A DNA stretch of 64,000 bases, from NCBI GenBank assembly GCA_963377175.1, contig CAUJNA010001724.1, positions 486,001 through 550,000 on the forward strand, in the 5' to 3' direction. Origin of the DNA: Effrenium voratum (lineage: Eukaryota > Sar > Dinophyceae > Suessiales > Symbiodiniaceae). The first letter of the stretch is position 1. Every line of letters begins with the position of its first letter. Shown here piece after piece: positions 10,440 to 18,787 of the stretch. The translations under genes and the position numbers were made by a program. Under the pieces are notes generated by a model, which was given only the letters and a program-made list of their open reading frames with translations, searched no databases and was not told the origin of the DNA.

Positions 10440-13400
10440 TTGACGCATCGAGGAATTATTTGGAGCGTAAGAGGCTTGTTCACATGCGGGATGCTATGTC
10501 AAGCAACACAACTGGACGTGGCAGGACTCCATCGAACAACCCTGCAGTTCCTGGAATCCCCAAGGGTGTATGTGTGAAATTTCAAACTGGCCAGTGCACC
10601 TATGGTTCAGACTGCCGATTCGAACATGTTAAGGCACCGAAAGGTAAGGGGAAAGGCAAGAAGGGCGGATCTAGACCCCAGACGCCAAGGAAGTATCGTT
10701 CGCAGAGTCCTCCTGGTTCGAAGCCCCAGGTGTGCAAGTTCTTCAAAGCGAACAGATGTGAGAGAGGGAAAGATTGCCCATGGCAGCACCCCGCAACTTC
10801 CAAGGCAGCTCCAGCCCCAAAGGCCGAGAAGACCACTAGTGGAGACACCCCCAAGACATCGCCGAGAGAGAAAAAGAAGAAGAAGAAGGGAAGCAGGCCT
10901 TCTTCTCAAGATTCGAAAGACTCGAAGGGTTCTCAGTCCCTCAAGTCTCCGCGATCGTCAAAAGGCAGCAATGCTGCGGTGTGCCTCCTCCAGGCGATGG
11001 TGTGCGCCGCGACCCTCGACTCGGTCGCCTCGCATCCTTGCCTGCCTAGTGTGACTCACGATGTTTTCCAGAGTATGCCATGTATCAAGAAGTGCGTGCA
11101 ATTCTCTGATTACCCATCTATTTCGAACTATGAGACTGACGGCGAGCTTTGGCCCTACACTGCCTCGTCGAGAAGGTTTGCACACGAGTTTCCTGTTGAT
11201 TATGTTCCGAAGTTCGATGAGAGAGCTGTCTCTGACGCAACTCTTATCGGCACCATGCATGAAGCTATGATGAAGGATTTGCTCAAAGGCACGAAGACTC
11301 CTTGCAAATTTCAATGCGACTCTGATTTCGGCTGTGATTCCTGCATCCCCGCAGGCCTAACGGCCGAGCCAGAGAAGCCCGAGACCTCCCCCAAAAAGGG
11401 GAAAGCTGCTGTTGCTCGTATGACAATGGATTCTTCTCACATTCCGTGGATCGCGGATACAGGAGCTTCCCAGGATTTGCTGTCGGGAACCGATGCGGAG
11501 GTGGGGTGTATTTACGAATCGTCTCAACCTCTGAAATTTTCCACAGCCAATGGGAATATTATCGGTACCAAGCAGGCCAGGGTCAAGATCCAACAGACCG
11601 ATAGTGTTGTTCGGCCATATGTTCTTGACAAGGCTCCATCCGTGTTATCCGTGGGTATGAGATGCCTCAGGGACGGATATGATTTCGTTTGGAGAGCCCA
11701 CAGCAGACCTTATTTCCGACTTCCGGATGGTACACGTATCAAGCTCGAGGTCAAAGACAATGTTCCATTCATTCCCCCAGCAACTCAGAATGCTGTTCCA
11801 GCTTTGTCACAGAGCATTCCAAAGGTTACATCATTACCATCAGCTCCCATCGAAATTGAGGATGAAGTTCTAGTCATTGACGAGGAACCAGAAGCTGTTG
11901 AAGAGGTGCTTGTGACCAATGAGGATGATGGGGATGAATTGGGGAACGATGATTTCTTGCTTGAGGACACCATTAGCCAACCGGAAGGTGAGGTCATTCA
12001 AGAGTGCCATGACATTCCCTCCGAAGATGCGCCTAAGGTCATCGCTTCCGATTTTGTGTCTAAGCCTATTTTGAAGGACGCCCCTCGCGAACGCGGTGAA
12101 GCAGCTTTGCGTGATGAGGCGACCTCACTCCAGCACTTGATGTGTCACACTCCCAAGAACCCCTTTTGCGAGACTTGTAACAGGGCGAAGATGTACAAAT
12201 ATCCATCAAAACAAAAGGGAGGTTCCACTCAAGTCGAGGCCAAGAAGTTTGGTGATCACCTTACGGCGGACCATCTTATCACATCAGATGATCGTGAAAT
12301 CGGCATTGATCAATCTAGAGTTGCACTTGTGGTTCGAGATGTTGCCACTGATTTCCGTTATGTTTACCCAGCAGCACGGAAAACCTCTCATCAATGTGTG
12401 ATGGCATTCAAGCACTTTGTCCGCACCGGGGAAACCGTGAACGTGTTTTACAGTGATCGGGCTCCTGAACTTGTGAAAGCGGCGGATCAATTGGAATGGA
12501 AGCATGTTCAAAGTACCAACTACATTTCCAAAACTAATGCTATTGCTGAGAGGAACGTCAGGGCGATTATCGAGGGCACGAGGACCAACCTGGAACAAGC
12601 TGGTTTGCATCATTCGTATTGGCCACATGCGGCCAAACACTATTGCATGGCGCATAACATCACGGACCACCCAGATTATCATTCACCATGGAAGGTACGT
12701 TTTGGAGAAGATTTTCCCGGACCATATTTGCCCTTTGGTTGTCAAGTCAACTTTTGGACTGGCCCGAGGAATCGACCCAACAAGCCTTTGAAGTTTGAAC
12801 CTACTTCCAGGGCTGGAATATTTCTGGGGTATCCCATCCATCCTGACTTTCTTTGGCGTCACGAATTTCTCGTTGTTCCTTTGCGAGGTTTGATGGAGAA
12901 GGACTATGACCAACCTATTGCTCCTTTGAGAGTAAATCAGATCAAATGTCCGGATGGTGAATTCTCTTTTCCAATGGTCGAACGGCACTTGTTGCACATG
13001 AATGGCGTAATGCCGGGGCTTGAATACGCTCCTGAAACGCCCGATCCAGCTGCATTGGATGCGCCGCTCTTGGAGGAGGATTTGCCGGCAGAGATGCCAG
13101 GCCAGGATGACATCGATGATCAGGAACTCGCTGAAAACCTCGGAAAGCTGATCAAAGATTCCCCCAAAAAGGGGCCCGCATCGGAAGAAATGGTCAAAGT
13201 CATTGATTTGAAGACCAGCAAGGACACCTTTGTTCCCAAAGATGGAGGTGCTCATTACGATGCGGGGGGTGTGAAAGCCCGAAGGTATTCAGGATCGAGC
13301 AAACCCGACAGTATTCCACCTTTTCTTTGGAAAACAATGTCAACCAAGCAAAGGAGACTTGCCATTATTAAGGATGAGCGAGAGAAGGCTCGCAAGGCTT

Positions 13401-15499
13401 TCCCCGATGAGCCCGTCTCCGAGGACCCGGAAGCTTCTTCTTCCAAAGCTAGGCCGGCGACCACTGCAGGATTGGAAGATGAATTTTCAAGCATTCCTCT
13501 TATGCCTGTTGCACCTTGCGTTGGGAACCGCTCTAAAGAGGAGACCGTTGAGGACGTGCTGGATGTTGTAGTTTTGCCTGCACTTTCTGCGAATCCCGAA
13601 ATTGGTCAACATCGTTGCAAAGTTCTCCAAGCTCACCTTCACCCCGTTATTCATGCTATGGTTGCTAGACCGGTGGGGCGGAAGGAGATTGAAAGCAATG
13701 CTGATGCTCAAAAGTCTATCGACGTGGAGTGGCACAACCTTGAGAGCAAGGGCGCGTGGGATTACAACACTGTGCGTGAGTGGTCGCAGGTGGTCAAAGA
13801 AGCTAAGGGGAGAAGTGAAAAGGTCCATGTTGGCAAAATCTTTGAAATCTGTGTTGAGAAAGGGAGTGAACTTCAAAAGGGAAACCCTCTTCGCAAGTTT
13901 AAGGGAAGGACTGTGTTTCAGGGGAACAACGTAAAAGACGAAAATGCTGAGCAAGCTTTATTCGCTGAACTTGGATCGGCCCCTTCCACCATGGAAGCTG
14001 CCAAAGCCATCGATGCTTATGGAGCTATGCCTGGTAACTGCACCCAACAATCCGATGGGCGACAGGCATATACGCAGGCATTATACAAGGGAATCAAGAC
14101 ATGGGTACGCCTCCCAAAGTATCGCTGGCCGAAAGGTTGGGCCTCAAAGTATAGCGATCCAGTGGTGCAGCTCATTCTTGCTCTTTACGGCCACCCGGAT
14201 TCGGGGGGTCTATGGGAGAAGCACTGTGAAGATATTCTCTTGTCCCTTGGATTCCGTCTTGTTTACCCTGGAGCCTGGCCTTCAGTTTTCTGGCATCCGA
14301 AACTTCGACTCCTGCTCGCAGTGTACGTCGACGACTTCAAGATGTCGGGACCGGTTCAGAATGTTGCAAAAGGTTGGGAACTCATTTCTTCCAAGATTGA
14401 CATGGACCCACCTTCGGCTGTTGGTAGGTACCTCGGATGTGAGCATGTTGTCACGGAGAAGGTTCAACTTTCGCCTGAACATCATCCTTTCGCTCATGTT
14501 TTCAATCATGACCTGGAGGATCCATCCGACAAGAATGCAGCCGCAGCTCGCCGAACTCAGGATTACTGGGAACACTATCCAGAACATGGCGTGGTTGTTT
14601 GTCAACACGAGCAGCCAAGGCGCAAATTTCGCCGCACGCCTAACGGTGTTGCCAAAGAAATTGGGTTGGGCGGGACGCGGTACACAGAGTGCAGTCCATG
14701 TTTTGATAAAGATGGTGCTGCTCAGCAGTATTGGCATTTCGATGAAGACGATGATCAGATTCAGACTGTTCCTTTTCTTTGGGTTGGGACCACGTATTTC
14801 TTTCATGAAAACGTTGGAAATGCCCGCCTAGCGGCTGCGGCCGTGAAGAAGCTCAGGGACAAGACGTCCGCCAAGAAAGCCAATCGAGCCAAAGGTTTTT
14901 CGTATATCGATGAACTGTTTCAGCACCAACCTTGCATGGACAAGCCCGTCACGATGGTTACCTATGACATGACCGGATTCCTTAAACAATGCCTTGACAG
15001 GTATGTTGAGCTTGCGGGGGGCAATGTTCAGTTCAAGAAGGTTTCCACTCCATTTCAGGATGACCGCATTGCAAGACCCACCAAAGACGATACGGAGAAG
15101 AAGGGTATTCTTCAACCCATCGCCTCCAAAATCCTCATGAAGGTCCTGTTTGCTGCGCGGATGGCCCGTTTTGATCTCTTGAGAGCGACCCAGGGACTGG
15201 CTTCTCGCGTTACCAAGTGGTCCGTCGACTGCGACCAGGCGCTCTTCCGGTTAATGTGCTATATCCATACCACAGTCGATCGGAAGATGCACGGTTTCGT
15301 TGGTGACCCCTCATCACGAACCCGACTATGGTTGTTTGCGGACTCGGATCATGCTGGCGAACATGACTCCCGCAGTACATCAGGGTGTTTTCTTGCATTG
15401 ATTGGCCCTAATACCTTCTATCCTCTGACTGCATTTTCCAAAAAGCAGACTTCCACTGCGATGTCGTCCACGGAAGGAAGCCGAGGTGATTGCAGCTAA
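10334..15499 (+). CDS. pol: Pol: CCCH fingers, protease, integrase, reverse transcriptase, RNase H (N-terminal part)
   Basis: Open from the stop at 10331 in the -1 frame relative to gag, with the gag C-terminus read in this frame. Two CCCH zinc fingers, C-x7-C-x5-C-x3-H, at 10571-10627 and 10733-10789 replace the usual CCHC knuckle. Retropepsin motif DTGA with the Asp codon at 11456. Integrase zinc-binding H-x3-H-x6-C-x2-C near 12133-12180, catalytic Asp at 12269, Asp at 12455, Glu at 12548 (30 residues between the last two, shorter than the common 35). Copia RT from about 13720, with YVDD at 14324-14335. RNase H begins with FADSDHAG at about 15338. The frame then breaks after MSSTE at about 15472, where GAAG is duplicated, and stops at 15497-15499. 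Functions: polyprotein cleavage, cDNA synthesis and integration. Confidence 0.9.
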   Translation, partial: SAVPPPDSKVSPLSHDLNEYERAEEGTEKHSYKFLIDASRNYLERKRLVHMRDAMSSNTTGRGRTPSNNPAVPGIPKGVCVKFQTGQCTYGSDCRFEHVKAPKGKGKGKKGGSRPQTPRKYRSQSPPGSKPQVCKFFKANRCERGKDCPWQHPATSKAAPAPKAEKTTSGDTPKTSPREKKKKKKGSRPSSQDSKDSKGSQSLKSPRSSKGSNAAVCLLQAMVCAATLDSVASHPCLPSVTHDVFQSMPCIKKCVQFSDYPSISNYETDGELWPYTASSRRFAHEFPVDYVPKFDERAVSDATLIGTMHEAMMKDLLKGTKTPCKFQCDSDFGCDSCIPAGLTAEPEKPETSPKKGKAAVARMTMDSSHIPWIADTGASQDLLSGTDAEVGCIYESSQPLKFSTANGNIIGTKQARVKIQQTDSVVRPYVLDKAPSVLSVGMRCLRDGYDFVWRAHSRPYFRLPDGTRIKLEVKDNVPFIPPATQNAVPALSQSIPKVTSLPSAPIEIEDEVLVIDEEPEAVEEVLVTNEDDGDELGNDDFLLEDTISQPEGEVIQECHDIPSEDAPKVIASDFVSKPILKDAPRERGEAALRDEATSLQHLMCHTPKNPFCETCNRAKMYKYPSKQKGGSTQVEAKKFGDHLTADHLITSDDREIGIDQSRVALVVRDVATDFRYVYPAARKTSHQCVMAFKHFVRTGETVNVFYSDRAPELVKAADQLEWKHVQSTNYISKTNAIAERNVRAIIEGTRTNLEQAGLHHSYWPHAAKHYCMAHNITDHPDYHSPWKVRFGEDFPGPYLPFGCQVNFWTGPRNRPNKPLKFEPTSRAGIFLGYPIHPDFLWRHEFLVVPLRGLMEKDYDQPIAPLRVNQIKCPDGEFSFPMVERHLLHMNGVMPGLEYAPETPDPAALDAPLLEEDLPAEMPGQDDIDDQELAENLGKLIKDSPKKGPASEEMVKVIDLKTSKDTFVPKDGGAHYDAGGVKARRYSGSSKPDSIPPFLWKTMSTKQRRLAIIKDEREKARKAFPDEPVSEDPEASSSKARPATTAGLEDEFSSIPLMPVAPCVGNRSKEETVEDVLDVVVLPALSANPEIGQHRCKVLQAHLHPVIHAMVARPVGRKEIESNADAQKSIDVEWHNLESKGAWDYNTVREWSQVVKEAKGRSEKVHVGKIFEICVEKGSELQKGNPLRKFKGRTVFQGNNVKDENAEQALFAELGSAPSTMEAAKAIDAYGAMPGNCTQQSDGRQAYTQALYKGIKTWVRLPKYRWPKGWASKYSDPVVQLILALYGHPDSGGLWEKHCEDILLSLGFRLVYPGAWPSVFWHPKLRLLLAVYVDDFKMSGPVQNVAKGWELISSKIDMDPPSAVGRYLGCEHVVTEKVQLSPEHHPFAHVFNHDLEDPSDKNAAAARRTQDYWEHYPEHGVVVCQHEQPRRKFRRTPNGVAKEIGLGGTRYTECSPCFDKDGAAQQYWHFDEDDDQIQTVPFLWVGTTYFFHENVGNARLAAAAVKKLRDKTSAKKANRAKGFSYIDELFQHQPCMDKPVTMVTYDMTGFLKQCLDRYVELAGGNVQFKKVSTPFQDDRIARPTKDDTEKKGILQPIASKILMKVLFAARMARFDLLRATQGLASRVTKWSVDCDQALFRLMCYIHTTVDRKMHGFVGDPSSRTRLWLFADSDHAGEHDSRSTSGCFLALIGPNTFYPLTAFSKKQTSTAMSSTEGSRGDCS

Positions 15500-15797
15500 T
15501 GTGGCATTGCGTGCTGTTGGACTTCCGTCTTCCTGCCTCTGGGAGATCATACAGTCGGCGGGGGGTGGTACAGAAAACCCAACATGCACTCTCACCCCAT
15601 CAAGAACTTCCGATTATTGGATCAACGACACGGTCAATGGATATATAGTCAGAGTCCACAATAAAAGAAGAACCCAGTTGTTTGTTCCATCGAACGACGA
15701 CTGCCCGGTTAGAACCGAGGCCTTGTCCAGCACCAGATACACGGTTCAACTCTTCAGCGATGGCAACATCAATCTCAAACCGACTCCGCATGGATAG
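15473..15797 (+). pseudogene. Pol, out-of-frame segment of RNase H and its insertion
   Basis: Continues the RNase H reading (AEVIAANVALRAVGLPSS) in the +1 frame after the 4-bp GAAG duplication at about 15472. It then carries an insertion of about 80 residues with HNKRRTQLF and a CPV motif, which I recall as typical of dinoflagellate copia elements. At about 15778 the homologous reading returns to the original pol frame (TDSAWIGKTYFF), a -1 step. The two changes roughly cancel, so only this segment is out of frame. Confidence 0.6.
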
Positions 15798-18787
15798 GCA
15801 AGACGTATTTCTTCATGCGGGGGGCCGGCGAGGCCGATCTCGAAATCGAGGCCAAAGAGATCAGGGACAACCTTACCGACTTTGAGTATGTTGGGGACGA
15901 ACGTGTTGGTAGCGAGGGTGTGACTCTTATCAACAATGGTTCTTTCGAAGGCATTTTTCTCGAGGACAACCAGGCCACTATCCGTATTCTTGAAAGTGGT
16001 AGATCTCCGGCCTTTCGCCATACCGACAAGACCCAACGTGTTAATCTTGCTTGGTTAGCGGAGCAATTCAGGCGGAAACACTACAAGCTTACACACGTGT
16101 CCACCGAACTTCAGGCAGCAGATATTCTGACGAAGCCTTTCACAAATGCTGAGAAGTGGCAGGGAGGGCTCAAACTCATGAATATTGCTAGCAAAATGGA
16201 TGTCCCAGGTATGCCGGCTGCTGTGTCGCCACGCCTGGAGAAATCCGAGGCCAGGAATACGGGGGGTTCCCCTAATCGTATTCTGGTTGAAGTTTGCTGT
16301 TCACACGATTCCAAGCTTGGTGATACTTCGCGCCGACCCGCTTTTGGCTGCCACGTGATTCGGATTACCCAGGACGATGATATTCTTTCCCATGCTACTC
16401 GTAAGCGTGTCGTTGACGAGGTGAAGCATATCCGCTCTATCGGCAACAAGGGTTCTATTCCTGTTTTACTATGGGCAAGTATCCCTTGTACTGGCGGAAC
16501 TGCTTGGTCTCATGTTAACATGAATCATGACACGGCGAAAGAGAAGGTGAAGCGACATCGATCCATTTACAAAAGAATTTGGTCTGCCTTCATGGACCTC
16601 GTGAACTCAATGGAATTTGCCAAACCGTTGATTGCTATTGAATGGCCCAGGAGTTGCACTTACTGGGACGATAAGGCCGTTGACAAGTTCGTTATTCGAA
16701 ACAACATGACTCCTGTTAAGTTTGATGGTTGTGCTGTTGGTGTCAAAACTACCGATGGGGTTCCTATGAAGAAACCATGGACTGTTAAGACCAACATGCA
16801 TTGCCTCCACAATTACCTTGATGGAAGAGTATGTTCTTGCACTGTCCAACATGCTGAGGGAAGGGGACAAAATCTCAAGAATACAGAATCCTACACATAC
16901 ATCATGACTGACTTGGTTCACAAGGCTTTTGCTTATGCAGTGTCGGTTCGAGAGAAGGTTGCTGAAACACGTATACTTGTCGCGACCATGGCTGAAGCAC
17001 TGCCCGTGGAGAAGGCCTTGAAGACGGTACGCTCGGCGTTCTCCGAGAGGCACTACAAAGATGTACCGCTTGCTCGAGTTGACTACGGCTCGGACTACAT
17101 CCTGCACGATGGGAAGGTGAAGGCCGAGGTCATCCCCGACGAGCTGCGCGTCGCCAACCGAGAGGCTTGGTCAGACATGTTCCGTGATGCGGCAACTCAA
17201 TCATTCATCGTCAAGGACGTGAACTCCGGTGTCGACCTTGCCAAGATGAGTGAACGTACCGATGCGCTGGCTCTCGCCAAGAACGCCATGTCATCGTTGA
17301 CAGGTACTGCGGGAATTCTCAAAGAGGCTCCGGCTGAGGCTTTCGACATCCTCTTCTGCCCGGGGAAACCCGCGGTCAACTATCTGTTTTTCGGCGACTC
17401 CTTCAATGCGTTGGTCAAAGATGGAGCAAAGACAGATGTTGGCACCATCCTCAAGGAGAATAAGCGGACGCTCTTTGGGCACAAGCACGAGGTCTGGTCC
17501 GAAATGACATGGGGCAAAGGACTAGCAGAATCTCTTGACGCTGCTGAGCGGGCAATGCTAAAGCTCGCCGAAAGGCCTGAGCCCCGGCCGTACGTCATCG
17601 TGATCTCGTGGTCCGGGAATGACGTTGTCGGTCGTAACGGTTACATCGACAACCCCGCCGCCCTAGCGGGCTGGGCCACTGATTCCGAGGCAAAGCGGAA
17701 GGCTGCGATGGACATCATCGAAAGGAATGCCCGAGCGGTGATGACTGTCCGTGATCGGCTACGCCATATTGCTTTTCGGGAAGACGTCGTCCAGGTCGTC
17801 CTCATCGTGCCGAGGGACTATGAGACGTATGGACTGAGTGAATCTTACAAGACTCAGATGGACGGGCATGCTCGTTTGTTGCATGGTTCCGCGGGAATCA
17901 CCGTCCTCGACCCCCAGACTCTCATATCCAACACGTCTCGAGCTGACCGCATCCACACCGATGACACCGAGCGGAACAGGAAGCACTACATCAATTATTA
18001 TGTGGCCGCCGCCAAGCTCGGGTACTGCATTGGCCAAATCAACCGCTTCGAAATGGCGATGAATTGGTACCGCCTCGAAAGGGAATACATGAACATTGAC
18101 ACATCTATCCCGATCGTTGGCGCTACACCCCAGGAAACTGGCGGTCCGGCAATTGCAAAGAACCCTGAGGACCCTTTCGACAATGAGGTCCGTGAGAGGG
18201 AGTTGGAGGCGATCAACGAAATCGCCGCGCAAGAGCCGAAGCGCGAGATTTTCCTGGAGACTGAAAAGGAGGCAAACCCCCTCTACCCCCTTGACACCGT
18301 CAAGGAGGAAGCAAAGATCTTACAGATGATGCAACCCGACATTCACGCGGCGACCGTCAGCGGCCTCAACGATGTGATTGATTGGTCTTCTTCTTCGGAT
18401 GAGGAGGACCTGATCAGCTTCGACCTGCCCCCTGGCTCTCAGCCTAAGGTCAGCCGGCCGAAAGGCCAGGCCGTTGAGGTTGCCGCAGTGGATCCGAATG
18501 ACATTGGTGAGGACGGCCAAATCAAGCTCATCCTCACTTCCAAGCGGAAAAGTCATAACAAAATGACTGCAGCTCTCAGTGCTGCGACACCAAAGGTGAA
18601 ATCAAAGGCAATGCCAATGCAGAGATCCGTGGCCCGGAGATCACCCCCAAGGCGAAGGCAGTTTCCAAAGCTGCTGGAAAGGTCGGGGAGACCCGTGGCC
18701 AGGCTGCTGAACCCAAGAGGGAGTGGATCAAGTGCTCAGGAATCAAGATTCCCCAGATCCAGAACTATGGCAGAAGGACGTTCTTGA
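15713..18787 (+). CDS. Pol C-terminus: RNase H end, methyltransferase-like and SGNH-hydrolase-like domains
   Basis: Same frame as pol; the first ATG is at 15815. Order: RNase H C-terminus with LEDNQATI and ADILTKPF (about 15958-16140), where ordinary copia pol ends. Next a Rossmann-like domain (about 16270-16930): ILVEVCCSHDSKLG, then SIPCTGG, then IEWPRSCTYW, recalling a cytosine methyltransferase with a PC motif; Symbiodinium copia elements are known to carry DNMT-like domains. Then an SGNH/GDSL-like fold: FGDSFN with Ser at 17399, SGND with Asn at 17618, and DRIH with Asp at 17945 and His at 17954 (residues 529, 602, 711 and 714 from 15815), the block I, III and V residues at normal spacing. 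The tail is acidic, then basic and low-complexity; the last 60 codons are probably out of frame. Substrates are unknown. Confidence 0.75.
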   Translation, partial: NRGLVQHQIHGSTLQRWQHQSQTDSAWIGKTYFFMRGAGEADLEIEAKEIRDNLTDFEYVGDERVGSEGVTLINNGSFEGIFLEDNQATIRILESGRSPAFRHTDKTQRVNLAWLAEQFRRKHYKLTHVSTELQAADILTKPFTNAEKWQGGLKLMNIASKMDVPGMPAAVSPRLEKSEARNTGGSPNRILVEVCCSHDSKLGDTSRRPAFGCHVIRITQDDDILSHATRKRVVDEVKHIRSIGNKGSIPVLLWASIPCTGGTAWSHVNMNHDTAKEKVKRHRSIYKRIWSAFMDLVNSMEFAKPLIAIEWPRSCTYWDDKAVDKFVIRNNMTPVKFDGCAVGVKTTDGVPMKKPWTVKTNMHCLHNYLDGRVCSCTVQHAEGRGQNLKNTESYTYIMTDLVHKAFAYAVSVREKVAETRILVATMAEALPVEKALKTVRSAFSERHYKDVPLARVDYGSDYILHDGKVKAEVIPDELRVANREAWSDMFRDAATQSFIVKDVNSGVDLAKMSERTDALALAKNAMSSLTGTAGILKEAPAEAFDILFCPGKPAVNYLFFGDSFNALVKDGAKTDVGTILKENKRTLFGHKHEVWSEMTWGKGLAESLDAAERAMLKLAERPEPRPYVIVISWSGNDVVGRNGYIDNPAALAGWATDSEAKRKAAMDIIERNARAVMTVRDRLRHIAFREDVVQVVLIVPRDYETYGLSESYKTQMDGHARLLHGSAGITVLDPQTLISNTSRADRIHTDDTERNRKHYINYYVAAAKLGYCIGQINRFEMAMNWYRLEREYMNIDTSIPIVGATPQETGGPAIAKNPEDPFDNEVRERELEAINEIAAQEPKREIFLETEKEANPLYPLDTVKEEAKILQMMQPDIHAATVSGLNDVIDWSSSSDEEDLISFDLPPGSQPKVSRPKGQAVEVAAVDPNDIGEDGQIKLILTSKRKSHNKMTAALSAATPKVKSKAMPMQRSVARRSPPRRRQFPKLLERSGRPVARLLNPRGSGSSAQESRFPRSRTMAEGRS

